Below are positions 1-9,085 of a stretch of 64,000 nucleotides of DNA, one piece after another; position 1 is the stretch's first letter, and every line of letters begins with the position of its first letter. The stretch spans positions 100,380-164,379 of the forward strand of contig JARSSP010000005.1 in assembly GCA_029624675.1 (NCBI GenBank). The letters are read 5' to 3'. Source of the DNA: Candidatus Contendibacter sp. (lineage in GTDB: Bacteria; Pseudomonadota; Gammaproteobacteria; Competibacterales; Competibacteraceae). The notes under the pieces were generated by a model, which worked only from the letters and a program-made list of their open reading frames with translations, was not told the origin of the DNA and did no database searches. The position numbers and the translations under genes are program-made.

Positions 1-77
1 ATATTTTCCATGTATGGGTGGGTTGGTATAAGGGTTCCCGCCCTTCGCCCGTCGGCCGACGAAAAGCGGGGGAAGAC

Positions 78-776
78 TCAGTCATCCCCCGGAGGTAGCA
101 GCCGGTAGCCGGTACCATAGCCGCTGACGATGACTTCCTGGCCGATCTTGCGCCGCAGTCGCATGACCAGGTTCTTAAGGCCGGCCTCGCTGGCGTGATC
201 TGGGTTTTCGTAGACCGCGCATAGCAACCGTTCGGTGTTGACCCACCGCCCGGGCCGGGTGGCTAGGACGTCGATCAGCCGCCGCTCACGAGGGGTCAAG
301 GTCTGGACTTGGCCCTCGCGCTCCAGCATGGCCTCGTGGGTCCAGTACAACCAGCCGCACCCCAACCGGACGACGATGTTGCCTTCGTCGACCACATGAT
401 CGGCCAGCCGGCCGAGTGCTGCCTTGAACTGCGGCCAGTCGATCGGCTTGATCAGATAGTCGACCGCCTGCAGTCGTATGGCCGCTAGTAGGTCGTCGGG
501 TGCGGTCGAGGTGCTGGTGAACAGCACCGGCAGCCGCTGGTCCCGCTTGCGGAGCGCGACCGCCAATTCCAATCCACGCCGGTCCGGCAACTCCAGGGCG
601 GTCATCAGCACCTGAGCCGGCTTGGCCGTGGCCATCGCTATCGCTTCCTCGGTGCTGGTCGCCACCAGGGTTTCGGCAAACAGGCTTTGCAACCAGTCGC
701 AAACCTTCTGCTCCGCGAGCGGGTTCTGCTCGACATACAAAATCCGGAGTTTTCGTAGCAACGAAAGAGCTTTCAC
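78..776 (-). CDS. Atypical OmpR/PhoB-family response regulator
   Basis: A 232-residue two-domain protein: an N-terminal receiver domain (about 10-125) and a C-terminal winged-helix DNA-binding domain (about 155-228, with LTPRERRLIDVLA and the GYGTGYRL wing). The receiver domain is degenerate. The usual Asp phospho-acceptor position (before the LELP turn) is Ala60, and the acidic pair is reduced to Glu16-Gln17, while the conserved Lys110 (YLIKP) and the Thr/Ser stretch near 87 remain. It probably binds DNA independently of phosphorylation. No histidine kinase gene is next to it. The start is GTG at 776, with no strong ribosome-binding site; an internal start would cut into the first receiver strand. 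It lies beside the polysaccharide locus and could control it, but that is inference from position only. Confidence 0.9.
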   Translation of the reverse strand: MKALSLLRKLRILYVEQNPLAEQKVCDWLQSLFAETLVATSTEEAIAMATAKPAQVLMTALELPDRRGLELAVALRKRDQRLPVLFTSTSTAPDDLLAAIRLQAVDYLIKPIDWPQFKAALGRLADHVVDEGNIVVRLGCGWLYWTHEAMLEREGQVQTLTPRERRLIDVLATRPGRWVNTERLLCAVYENPDHASEAGLKNLVMRLRRKIGQEVIVSGYGTGYRLLPPGDD

Positions 777-928
777 ATTTTAGATGCTTCTCAACTTTAA
801 CTAATGAAGATCATCGCCTTGAAGGCGTTGGTTTCGGGGGACGGCTCAAGCCGGGATCTCGGCCCAAGCCGAGCTGGTTTCCGCTCGAGCAGGCTTATGC
901 CATTTTTCAATAGGGGGCGTGCAAAATC

Positions 929-995
929 GTAGGGCGCGTAACCCGCCGATTCGGCCGTTTTTTCAGCAGGTTACGCTATGCTAACCCGCCCTATC
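929..995. repeat. Degenerate REP/MITE-like inverted repeat
   Basis: The left part reads GTAGGGCGCGTAACCCGCC (929 on). The right part (969-995) contains GGTTACGCTATGCTAACCCG followed by CCCTAT. The reverse complement of the right arm begins with a near match to the left arm. The GGTTA...TAACC core resembles the GGGTTAGC/GCTAACCC repeats common in proteobacterial intergenic DNA. The left arm looks shortened. Confidence 0.45.
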
Positions 996-1010
996 CCTGT
1001 CTTGAACAGA

Positions 1011-1100
1011 CTAAGGCCTACCGGGAATTGGCATCAAGCCGAAGGCCCCCCGTCGGGGGTTTATCCCCCGCTAGCTCAACCTACCAGCCTTAGCCAGCAA
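1011..1100. other. Hairpin-forming intergenic segment
   Basis: CTAAGGC near 1011 is complementary to GCCTTAG near 1089. Between them CCCCCGTCGGGGG forms a tight internal hairpin, and GGGGGTTTATCCCCC offers an alternative. This could be a structured leader RNA or part of a repeat. It does not match a riboswitch consensus that I can recognise. Confidence 0.3.
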
Positions 1101-1685
1101 GGCTATGGAGTTTTAACAAAATCATCACTTTAAATTTACATATATATAATTTAGTTGTCATTTTTTACAAGAACCGCCGAACGTTCGTAGTACTCAGTAC
1201 CTAATAATTATTTCCTGGTGTAAATCATAAGAAATAGCTATAGATTTTTATAATTAATTGATGTCAATCAATTGATCTATTCTGGTTGTCGGTCGCGTTC
1301 TCGGATCACATAAGGATTTACAGTAGATATTATTTCAAGCTTGCCCTCATCACTCAACAAGAAAACGCTTTTATATAGCGCCTATTTCCGAGCCATGGAA
1401 TCGGTAAATTCCAAGATAAATTTATAACAAATTGAAAAATAATAATTTTATTTATATGACTACATTATGACTATGATGATTACTCAATACTTGATAAAGG
1501 GAGTTCCTATATTGCATAGCTACTAGGATGATACAATTATTTTTGATTTGAATCACGGCAAAAGCATAATCAGACTCCATGGTAAAAGTATCAAATTGGT
1601 ATTGATTTGGTGTTACTTTTATAATTCCATTTTTTGCTATACATTCATGCTTAGCGATGATTAGGTCAGAAGATTTCATTCTAAA

Positions 1686-3260
1686 ATGCAGCCCACCACC
1701 TCAACCACCACCCTGCCCTTACCTGAGCAAACCGCTGATCAGCCGCATCCCCTGGCTCGGCCCATTCTAGCTTTGCTGGTGATCCTGCTGATCGCCGCCC
1801 CCCTGTTCCGGGGTGGCGCCACGCCGTTGGCGTCGCTGGCGCTACAGATGTTGGCCCTGCTTATCCTCACCGCCGCGCTTTGGCATCCCCACGCCCTGCC
1901 GCTGACCCGACTGGAGCTTGGCCTAGTGCTAGCCCTGCCGCTCACGGTGCTGGCCTACCTGATTCCGCTGCCGACAGCGGCCGTGAACGCCCTGCCTGGC
2001 CACGCGCTGCAAGCCAGCGTCGAGGCCTTGTTACCGGCCGGCGTCCTGGATGCCTGGAAACCTCTGTCGATCAACCCCACCGCCACCCTGAACGCCGGGC
2101 TGGCGTTGCTGGTGCCGCTGGCGGTCTTTGTCGGCTGCCGGGCACTGGACGGTCGCGCCCTGCTGCGGCTGGCGCAATTGCTGCTGCTGGTCGCCTGTGG
2201 CCAAGCTCTGCTAGGGCTGATCCAGTACGCCACGGCCCAGCACGGGGAAATGCTGTTTGCTGTTAGTGATGGCCACCGTGATTCCGGCATCGGCACCTAT
2301 GCCAACCGCAACCACCTGGCCGGGTTGCTGGTGATGGCGCTGGCGCTGGCGCTGGCGCTGCTCTTCTCCAGCCTGGGACTCAAGGACCGCGGACCGCGTC
2401 AGTCGGGGGACTGGCGGCGGCGGGCCGCCTTCCTCGGGTCCCGGCACGGCGGCGCGGCTCTGGCCTATGCCGCCATCGCTGTACTGCTGGTGCTGGGTAT
2501 CATCTTCAGTCGCTCGCGCGCTGGCATCAGCCTCGCCATGCTCGGCCTGGTCCTGTCGGCCCTGCTTTACAGCCGGCGCATCGGCGACCGCAACGCCTTC
2601 GGTTTGACCGGCAGGCTCGTCGCCGTGGTGATCGGGCTGGGACTGGCCATTGGCCTAGTCCCGGTGCTGGAGCGGTTCTCGGTGCGAGGAGTGGTCGAGG
2701 ACGGCCGCCAGGCGATTTTCACCGCCACCCTCACCGGCATCGGCCAGCGCCTGCCGCTAGGCAGCGGTCCTGGCACCTTCGCCGACGCCATCCGCCCGCT
2801 GCAACCGCCGGGTGAGTTCAGCGCCAAGTTCCTCAACCGGGCGCACAATGATTATCTGGAATGGGTCTCCGATGCCGGGCTGATTGCGGTGGTGTTGATC
2901 GTCCTGGCGCTTCTGCTGTATTTGCGCCAGTGGCCGCGGGTGTACCGCCGGATCGAGTGGAACCGCGTCCGTTTTCTGCGGGCCGGGGCCGGGGTCGGCC
3001 TGCTGCTGCTGGCCCTGCACGAAGGAGTGGACTACAACCTGTGCATTCCCGCCAACCAGGCGGTTTTCGCCCTGCTGGCCGGTCTCTTCTTCATGCCAGC
3101 CGATCCGGCCGATAACGCCCCCGCTGCCCCTGGCCGGCGCCGTCGGCGCACGCCCGATCTCGATCCGGCCACCGGGCTGGCCAGCCCGACCCCCGCATCC
3201 CGGTTCCAGCCGGCCGTGGCTCCGTCGGACGGGCAGATTGACAACCCCTTCCGGGATTGA
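1686..3260 (+). CDS. O-antigen ligase/polymerase family membrane protein (Wzy/WaaL type)
   Basis: A 524-residue integral membrane protein with about ten or more hydrophobic segments (from residue 25 on). It carries the family signatures GIGTYANRNHLAGLL in the middle and a conserved HNDYLEWVSDAGL in the large periplasmic loop before the last membrane helices. Such proteins polymerise or ligate undecaprenyl-linked oligosaccharide in the periplasm. The C-terminal ~50 residues are a basic, Pro-rich cytoplasmic tail. It is the first gene of the polysaccharide locus, 16 bases upstream of the initiating sugar transferase, which suggests co-transcription. The ATG at 1686 gives a hydrophilic 25-residue N-terminus and has only a weak, distant GAAG as ribosome-binding site. 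Polymerase versus ligase cannot be decided from sequence alone. Confidence 0.85.
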   Translation: MQPTTSTTTLPLPEQTADQPHPLARPILALLVILLIAAPLFRGGATPLASLALQMLALLILTAALWHPHALPLTRLELGLVLALPLTVLAYLIPLPTAAVNALPGHALQASVEALLPAGVLDAWKPLSINPTATLNAGLALLVPLAVFVGCRALDGRALLRLAQLLLLVACGQALLGLIQYATAQHGEMLFAVSDGHRDSGIGTYANRNHLAGLLVMALALALALLFSSLGLKDRGPRQSGDWRRRAAFLGSRHGGAALAYAAIAVLLVLGIIFSRSRAGISLAMLGLVLSALLYSRRIGDRNAFGLTGRLVAVVIGLGLAIGLVPVLERFSVRGVVEDGRQAIFTATLTGIGQRLPLGSGPGTFADAIRPLQPPGEFSAKFLNRAHNDYLEWVSDAGLIAVVLIVLALLLYLRQWPRVYRRIEWNRVRFLRAGAGVGLLLLALHEGVDYNLCIPANQAVFALLAGLFFMPADPADNAPAAPGRRRRRTPDLDPATGLASPTPASRFQPAVAPSDGQIDNPFRD

Positions 3261-3276
3261 AGGAGAAGCACGCCCC

Positions 3277-4776
3277 ATGTCGGATCAGATCCTGACTCCC
3301 GCCGCCCGCTGGCCGTACCCACAGGTGAGCCGCGAGGCGCTATGCGCTAGCGGCCTGCTCCTGGCGGATGTGTCTGCCCTGCTACTCGCGGCCCTGCTGG
3401 CCAACACCCTGCACTGGCTGTATCGCGAGAATGAGAATGCCGCCTTTTTCGAACTGTGGCACGGGGCGCGCGCTGAGGATCGCTTGCTGATTCTGGCCCT
3501 GCTGGCCACGGTGGCCATCGCCACTTTCTGGTTGCTGGGGCATTACAACCGCCGGCGTCCCTTCTGGGACGAGCTGGCGGAGTTGCTGCGGGTGCTGGTC
3601 CTGCTGGCCGCGCTGGACGCCATGCTGCTGTACCTGGCCAAGCTTCCGTTCTCCCGCGCCTGGTTCATCAGCCTGTGGTGTAGCGCCATGGTCTTGATTC
3701 CAAGCCTGCGGCTGCTGACCAAGTTCCTGCTGCTGAAACTGAAGCTGTGGCAGCGCCTGGCGATCGTCCTCGGCTGCGGGCGAAACGCCTGGGAAGCGGC
3801 GGTTGCCCTGCAGAGCGAGCGGGCCATGGGGTTCGATGTGGTCGCGTTCGCCATCCCCCAGACCGCCGACGGGAATGGCGAACGCAGCATCCGCATCGAC
3901 GACCATCGGCTGGTCCCGCTGATCCGTTTCGACCCCAATGATCCTCACAGCCTGACCCGATCCGACCACGTGGCCCTGGTTGTGGCCTATGATCAGCAGG
4001 ACGAATTCACCAGCCAAATCAATCTGATTTCCCGGTTGCACCGTCGCCGCGGCGATCTCTACGTGGCTCCGCCCTTGCGCGGCCTGCCGTTGTACGGCAC
4101 CCGGATCAGTTACGTCTTCCGGCACGAAGTACTCTTTTTGAGCCTGCGCAATAACCTGGCCCGTCGCGGCCCCCGGATCCTCAAGCGCGCCTTCGACCTG
4201 GTGATGTCTGGATTCCTGCTGTTGGCCGGGGCGCCGGTTCTGATTTGCCTGGCGTCCTGCATTCGGCGCGATGGTGGCAGCGTTTTCTTTGGCCACTGGC
4301 GCATCGGTCGGCACGGGCGGCCTTTTCGCTGCCTGAAGTTTCGCACCATGGTGCCGAACGCCGAGGCGGTTCTGGAGCAGGTCCTGGCCACCGACCCCGC
4401 CGCGCGGGCGGAATGGGACCGAGATTTCAAACTGAAACACGATCCGCGCATCACGCCGCTGGGCAGGTTATTGCGCTGCTACAGCCTGGACGAACTGCCG
4501 CAACTCTGGAACGTGTTCAAGGGCGAGATGAGTCTGGTCGGGCCGCGTCCCATCGTGGCGAGCGAACTGGAGCGTTATGGCGAGGACTCCGAGCTTTACC
4601 TCGAAACCCGGCCTGGCATCACCGGCCTGTGGCAAATCAGCGGCCGCAACGATACCGGCTATGCGGAACGGGTCCATCTCGATGCCTGGTATGCCAAGAA
4701 CTGGTCGCTGTGGATGGATATAGTGATTCTGCTCAAGACCATCCGGGTGGTGCTGAGACATGATGGCGCTTACTAA
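3277..4776 (+). CDS. Undecaprenyl-phosphate sugar phosphotransferase (WbaP-like)
   Basis: A 499-residue polyprenyl glycosylphosphotransferase that starts polysaccharide repeat-unit synthesis by moving a sugar-1-phosphate from a UDP-sugar to undecaprenyl phosphate at the inner membrane. The N-terminal ~150 residues hold four membrane segments, followed by a CoA-binding-like central domain. The C-terminal ~200 residues are the bacterial sugar transferase domain, with [35 protein letters not shown] and [13 protein letters not shown]. Length matches WbaP (~476). The ATG at 3277 is preceded by AAGGAGAA at good spacing; an in-frame upstream start at 3238 would overlap the previous gene and is less likely. 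Its end overlaps the next gene by 17 bases. Galactose is the usual WbaP substrate, but the sugar here is not determined. Confidence 0.93.
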   Translation: MSDQILTPAARWPYPQVSREALCASGLLLADVSALLLAALLANTLHWLYRENENAAFFELWHGARAEDRLLILALLATVAIATFWLLGHYNRRRPFWDELAELLRVLVLLAALDAMLLYLAKLPFSRAWFISLWCSAMVLIPSLRLLTKFLLLKLKLWQRLAIVLGCGRNAWEAAVALQSERAMGFDVVAFAIPQTADGNGERSIRIDDHRLVPLIRFDPNDPHSLTRSDHVALVVAYDQQDEFTSQINLISRLHRRRGDLYVAPPLRGLPLYGTRISYVFRHEVLFLSLRNNLARRGPRILKRAFDLVMSGFLLLAGAPVLICLASCIRRDGGSVFFGHWRIGRHGRPFRCLKFRTMVPNAEAVLEQVLATDPAARAEWDRDFKLKHDPRITPLGRLLRCYSLDELPQLWNVFKGEMSLVGPRPIVASELERYGEDSELYLETRPGITGLWQISGRNDTGYAERVHLDAWYAKNWSLWMDIVILLKTIRVVLRHDGAY

Positions 4777-6037
4777 TCCAAAGGTCGTGATGCCTGTTCC
4801 TCCCTCGCCGGCGGGAGTCGGGACGGAACGCCTGCCGCCGAGGCGGCTCCTGATCAACGACCATGCCGGTCACCCCTTTCAGGTCCAACTGAGTCGCGCG
4901 CTGGCCGCTCGCGGGCATACGGTCCTGCACACCTACACGGAAAATCTCCTGACCCCGCGTGGCGACCTGAAACGCGGTGAGGCCGACCCGCCGAGCTTCG
5001 CGGTCGAGCCCCTGGTCCTGTCTCGCCCGTTTCAGCGCTACGGGCTGTTGCGCCGCGTCTTGCAGGAACGGGAACTGGGGTGCCACCTGGTGGACCGGGT
5101 ACGGGCTTTCAGACCTGATCTGGTGGTCTCGGCCAATACCCCCTTGGGCGCTCAGCAGCATTTGCTACGGGCGTGTCGCGCCCAGGGCATCGGCTTTGTG
5201 TTCTGGTTGCAGGATTTACTGGGTGTCGGAATCAACAGCGCCCTGTCCCGCAAACTGCCCCTACTCGGCGCCGGGATCGGTCACTATTATCTCCGGCTCG
5301 AGCGTGCGCTCCTGCGCGCGAGTTCCGCCGTGGTGGCGATCACCGACGACTTCATCCCCCTCTGTCAGTCTGCCGGGGTCGCCGACCGCGCCATGCACGT
5401 CATCCCGAATTGGGCGCCGCTGGCCGAAGTCCCGGTCATGGCCAAATCCAATCGCTGGTCTACTCGCGAGAATTTGGCGGAAACCTTCAACTTCCTCTAT
5501 TCCGGCACGCTCGGAATGAAGCACAACCCCCAACTGTTGGTCGAACTGGCGCTGCATTTGCGGCCAGCCGATAAGGTCCGGCTGATCGTGATCAGCGAGG
5601 GCCTGGGCGCCGACTATCTGGCCCGGGCCAAACGGCAACACGCCCTCGACCACCTGATCCTGCTGCCGTTCCAGCCCTATGCGTGGATGCCCCAAATCCT
5701 CGGCGCGGCGGATGTGCTTGTCGCGCTACTGGAGCCGAGCGCGGGGGTCTTCGCCGTCCCCTCGAAGGTGCTGACCTATCTCTGCGCGGGCCGGCCGCTG
5801 TTGCTGGCCGTGCCGCCGGAAAACCTCGCCGCCCGGATCGTCCGCGAGCAGGAGGCGGGGATCGTGGTCGCGCCGGACGATAGGGCCGGTTTCCTCGCCG
5901 GGGCGCGGCGGTTGCTGGATGAGCCAGCGCTGCGGGAACGTCTGGCGCGGAAGGGCCGCGCCTACGCCGAGGCGAATTTCGATATCGACCGGATCCGCGA
6001 CCGGTTTGAAACCGTTCTGGCGGGATGCGGCGCATGA
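4760..6037 (+). CDS. Glycosyltransferase family 4 (WcaI-like)
   Basis: A 425-residue GT-B glycosyltransferase. The N-terminal Rossmann half begins with a conserved NDHAGHPFQVQLSRALAARGH segment and contains FWLQDLLGVG. The C-terminal half includes the nucleotide-sugar site region LLEPSAGVFAVPSKVLTYL and the E-rich PPENLAARIVREQEAGIVV. It likely adds a sugar to the lipid-linked repeat unit in the cytoplasm. The ATG at 4760 overlaps the WbaP-like gene; a second ATG at 4763 and one at 4790 are alternatives. The donor and acceptor sugars cannot be told from sequence. Confidence 0.88.
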   Translation: MMALTNPKVVMPVPPSPAGVGTERLPPRRLLINDHAGHPFQVQLSRALAARGHTVLHTYTENLLTPRGDLKRGEADPPSFAVEPLVLSRPFQRYGLLRRVLQERELGCHLVDRVRAFRPDLVVSANTPLGAQQHLLRACRAQGIGFVFWLQDLLGVGINSALSRKLPLLGAGIGHYYLRLERALLRASSAVVAITDDFIPLCQSAGVADRAMHVIPNWAPLAEVPVMAKSNRWSTRENLAETFNFLYSGTLGMKHNPQLLVELALHLRPADKVRLIVISEGLGADYLARAKRQHALDHLILLPFQPYAWMPQILGAADVLVALLEPSAGVFAVPSKVLTYLCAGRPLLLAVPPENLAARIVREQEAGIVVAPDDRAGFLAGARRLLDEPALRERLARKGRAYAEANFDIDRIRDRFETVLAGCGA

Positions 6038-6528
6038 AGACGCCGGCCCCCCCTGGGCTACGCCACGCGCCCCGCGAGGTTTTCGAACTGATCCTGGATT
6101 ATGCGGTGATCCCGACCTTCGATCTGATCGTTCGCCTGCCGGATCGTCGGGTCGTTCTCGTGCGTAGAAAAATCGCGCCTTACGGCAACACCTGGGCGCT
6201 GCCGGGATTGCGGATGATGAAGCCGGAAGGCATTGACGACACCTTGGCTCGGATTGCCCAAAGCGAGCTTGGGATTTCGATCCAGACCGAGGGTCGGCGC
6301 TTCATCGGGCAGTATGTCGGCCGCTTCAAGACCGAGCACCGGCGACAGGATCTCTCCACCTGTTATACCGTCGCAACGGATGCCACCAGGATCGCCATCA
6401 ACCAAGATCATTTCCACGGTCTTCGCTTGATTGGCCAAGCGTCCGAGATTCCACGGCGGACCGGCGCGATGTACCGGTTTTTTCTGCAACGCTATTTCGA
6501 TAGCGGTTCGAACCACACTTTAGACTGA
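6025..6528 (+). CDS. GDP-mannose mannosyl hydrolase-like NUDIX protein
   Basis: A 167-residue protein with the atypical NUDIX signature of the GDP-mannose mannosyl hydrolase (Gmm/WcaH) group. PGLRMMKPEGIDDTLARIAQSELG replaces the usual REUXEE by a shortened ELG form, as in that family. The enzymes hydrolyse GDP-mannose or GDP-glucose to GDP and free sugar and control the GDP-sugar pool in polysaccharide loci. It overlaps the preceding glycosyltransferase by 13 bases and ends immediately before the GDP-mannose epimerase-like gene. That pairing supports GDP-mannose as its substrate. An in-frame ATG at 6034 is an alternative start. Confidence 0.82.
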   Translation: MRRMKTPAPPGLRHAPREVFELILDYAVIPTFDLIVRLPDRRVVLVRRKIAPYGNTWALPGLRMMKPEGIDDTLARIAQSELGISIQTEGRRFIGQYVGRFKTEHRRQDLSTCYTVATDATRIAINQDHFHGLRLIGQASEIPRRTGAMYRFFLQRYFDSGSNHTLD

Positions 6529-6537
6529 GTGAGCGAG

Positions 6538-7512
6538 ATGAAAACAGCGTTAGTTTGCGGGGCGGGTGGCTTTATCGGGAGTCATATGGTCCGCCGGCTC
6601 AAGGATGAGGGTTTCTGGATACGGGGGGTCGATCTCAAGTATCCGGAATTCTGGGAAACCGCGGCGGACGATTTTGTGGTCGGTGATCTCCGTGACCCAT
6701 CCCTATGCCGGCAAATCGTGGATCGCCGGTTCGATGAAGTTTATCAGTTCGCCGCCGATATGGGCGGCGCCGGCTTTGTGTTCACCGGCGAGAATGATGC
6801 CGACATCATGCACAATTCGGGACAGATCAATCTCAATATCCTGGATACCTGCCATAAACGGAACATCAAGCGGATTTTTTATTCATCGTCCGCTTGTGTT
6901 TATCCGGAATATAACCAGCTCGACCCCGAAAACCCGAACTGCTCCGAGGACAGCGCTTATCCCGCGCAACCCGATAGTGATTACGGCTTTGAGAAGTTAT
7001 TCAGCGAACGGTTGTATCTAGCCTATCATCGTAATAAGGGCATGGAAGTTCGCATCGCGCGATTTCACAACATCTTCGGGCCTTATGGCACCTGGAAGGA
7101 TGGCCGGGAGAAGGCGCCGGCGGCGATGTGCCGCAAGGTGGCGATGGCGCCGGACGGGGGAACTGTCGAAATCTGGGGTGACGGCAATCAAACCCGTTCG
7201 TTTTTATATATCGACGAGTGCCTTGAGGGAACCCTTCGGCTTACCCGGTCGGACTGGACCGGGCCAGTGAATATCGGTTCGGACGAAATGGTGACGATCA
7301 ACGCGCTGGCGGATATGGCGATGGTTATCGCTGGCAAAAAACTGAAAAAAGACCATATTCAGGGTCCGCTCGGTGTTCGGGGCCGTAATTCGGATAATCG
7401 ACTGATCGAGAAGATGCTTCATTGGCGGCCATCGCGGCCGTTGTACGAAGGATTGGAAAAGACCTACCACTGGATCGAGCAACAGGTTCGGAAGCTGAAA
7501 TCCGATGGTTGA
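6538..7512 (+). CDS. GDP-mannose 3,5-epimerase-like SDR enzyme
   Basis: A 324-residue extended short-chain dehydrogenase with the NAD motif GAGGFIGSH at its start and the catalytic Tyr149-x3-Lys153 (YGFEK). What sets it apart from generic epimerases is the match to plant-type GDP-mannose 3,5-epimerase. The acid/base Cys120 sits in SSACVYPEY, Lys192 in GREKAPAAMCRK, and the conserved RFHNIFGPYGTWK and GVRGRNSDN stretches are present. Such enzymes convert GDP-D-mannose to GDP-L-galactose or GDP-L-gulose. It follows the GDP-mannose NUDIX hydrolase directly. The ATG at 6538 is favoured over an in-frame GTG at 6529, which lies next to the previous stop and lacks a ribosome-binding site. The exact epimer is inferred from the residues, not shown. 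Confidence 0.87.
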   Translation: MKTALVCGAGGFIGSHMVRRLKDEGFWIRGVDLKYPEFWETAADDFVVGDLRDPSLCRQIVDRRFDEVYQFAADMGGAGFVFTGENDADIMHNSGQINLNILDTCHKRNIKRIFYSSSACVYPEYNQLDPENPNCSEDSAYPAQPDSDYGFEKLFSERLYLAYHRNKGMEVRIARFHNIFGPYGTWKDGREKAPAAMCRKVAMAPDGGTVEIWGDGNQTRSFLYIDECLEGTLRLTRSDWTGPVNIGSDEMVTINALADMAMVIAGKKLKKDHIQGPLGVRGRNSDNRLIEKMLHWRPSRPLYEGLEKTYHWIEQQVRKLKSDG

Positions 7513-7675
7513 CCCTTTGGGAAGGATCGTGATCCATCCGATCCATGGTCTATCATGCTAGCTGTGATACGGATCCCCGCCCACATTGACGGTCGGAGTT
7601 TTCAAGACGGTGCGGGGATGACGTGGTTAATCTGGCTGGTTGTGATGTAACCCTTCAGTCTCCTCTCCCCCATTC
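7513..7675. repeat. Intergenic gap with REP-like hairpin
   Basis: Bases about 7657-7686 (CTCCTCTCCCCCATTCGTGG then GGGAAAG) resemble the Competibacter-style CTCTCCCC...GGGGAG hairpins seen again at 20.46-20.67 kb and 60.8 kb. The annotated start of the next gene may lie inside this repeat. Confidence 0.4.
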
Positions 7676-9085
7676 GTGGGGGAAAGCGAATCGAAATCCA
7701 GTTCCGTGAAACGCGCGGTTGTCCATCGAATTTTGAGAGGTTTCGGCTCCAATCTCTACGGCCAAGCCGTGGTGACTGTGATCCAACTTGCCGGGGTGCC
7801 AATCCTCATCCATTGCTGGGGAGTTGATTTATACGGCGAATGGTTGATTCTTTTTGCCATTCCTACTTATTTATCGATGACTGACTTGGGTTTTTCCCAG
7901 TCCGCCGCTAATGATATGACGGCCCGCGCTGGACGGGGAGACGACGCCGGTGCGTTGGAAGTCTTCCAGAGTTTGGCCGTGCTGGTTTATCTAGTGGCCT
8001 GCATTGGGTTACTGGTCGTAACCATCGTTTGCGCTACGCTACCATTAGCTCGATGGTTACATTTTTCCCAAATGACCATCACGGACATCCGATGGGTGTT
8101 GTGGCTTTTCGCGGCCGAAGTGCTTGCCAAACTGCCGGATGGCGTTAATCATGCGGGATTCCGCTCCCAGGGGGACTACGCACTTCATAACAGCCTATAT
8201 TACAGCATCCTGTTAATTCAGAACGGCTCGGTCTGGTTAATCGCCCTGATGGGTTTGGGGCCCGTGAGTGCGGCGACGGCATTTTTCAGTGTTCGCGTGG
8301 TCGCTACCCCTTCAATCGCCCTTTTACTAACCCACCGGCATTCCTGCCTCACATTCGGTTTGCAGCATGCCCGTTGCGATACCCTGCGTCGTTTGGTTAA
8401 GCCTGCCTTCGCCAACATTTCGATGCCATTGGCTTTAGCCCTGAATATTCAAGGGATGACCCTGGTCGTGGGAAGTTTACTTAGTCCTGCCGCCGTTGTT
8501 ACATTTAACACCCTCCGCACCCTGAGTCGCCTTACAACCAGCCTGGTGCTATCCATCAGTAACGCCCTGGAACCGGAGCTTGCGCGGGCGTGGGGTTCAA
8601 ATAACCCAAGCCTACTCAATCAAATTTTTATCCGTGGACTGGGCTATGGGGTTTGGTTATCGGTTGGCAGCGCCTCCGTTCTTCTTGTCTTCGGTAACTC
8701 GATAATGGCGGCCTGGACTCATGGCCGGGTCAGGATGGACGTAGCCTTGTTTCAACTGCTCCTGGCGTCTGGCGGAGTGTCGGTCCTCTGGCTGCACGCC
8801 TTGGGATTACTGAAGGCGACTAACTCCCATTTACGCGCGGCGCTTTGGTACGCCTTCGCGTCCGCCTCGGCTATTCTTCTGGCTTGGGTATTGATCAAAC
8901 TGACGAGGCGACTTTCCGATGTCGGGTTTGCACTATTGTTTCTTGATATTCTCATGCTGGGATATCTCTTGCGATCCGTATCCGTACTGCTTGACTTGTC
9001 CGTCCCCAGGATCTTGCTGGAAGCCGCCGATCCCAGACTATTGTTGAATCCCCTCACTGCCTGGAGCCGCCATGCCCGCCGCTAA
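7676..9085 (+). CDS. Polysaccharide flippase (Wzx/MATE-like MOP family)
   Basis: A 469-residue protein with about twelve hydrophobic segments of the polysaccharide-transporter type. It carries an N-terminal GFGSNLYGQAVVTVIQLAG helix and the NTLRTLSRL motif that recurs in Wzx flippases. It would move undecaprenyl-linked repeat units across the inner membrane. The listed GTG at 7676 lies within a REP-like repeat; GTG at 7706, beginning VKRAVVHRIL, may be the true start, although neither has a good ribosome-binding site. It overlaps the following methyltransferase gene by 14 bases. Confidence 0.85.
   Translation: MGESESKSSSVKRAVVHRILRGFGSNLYGQAVVTVIQLAGVPILIHCWGVDLYGEWLILFAIPTYLSMTDLGFSQSAANDMTARAGRGDDAGALEVFQSLAVLVYLVACIGLLVVTIVCATLPLARWLHFSQMTITDIRWVLWLFAAEVLAKLPDGVNHAGFRSQGDYALHNSLYYSILLIQNGSVWLIALMGLGPVSAATAFFSVRVVATPSIALLLTHRHSCLTFGLQHARCDTLRRLVKPAFANISMPLALALNIQGMTLVVGSLLSPAAVVTFNTLRTLSRLTTSLVLSISNALEPELARAWGSNNPSLLNQIFIRGLGYGVWLSVGSASVLLVFGNSIMAAWTHGRVRMDVALFQLLLASGGVSVLWLHALGLLKATNSHLRAALWYAFASASAILLAWVLIKLTRRLSDVGFALLFLDILMLGYLLRSVSVLLDLSVPRILLEAADPRLLLNPLTAWSRHARR

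Larger units (their letters stand above)
777..1685. other. Long intergenic region upstream of polysaccharide locus
   Basis: About 900 bases without a convincing gene. Bases 777-1110 are GC-rich and contain repeat-like and hairpin-forming segments (listed separately). Bases 1115-1680 turn sharply AT-rich, unlike flanking DNA. A 75-codon minus-strand reading frame at 1452-1679 lies here, but it has no recognisable domain or ribosome-binding site. This is a plausible leader and promoter region for the polysaccharide genes starting at 1686, but no specific promoter can be assigned with confidence. Confidence 0.5.

Noticed and set aside
1452..1679. 75-codon AT-rich minus-strand frame
   Set aside because: No ribosome-binding site, no known domain, and its start is only 6 bases from the divergent start at 1686, leaving no room for both promoters.
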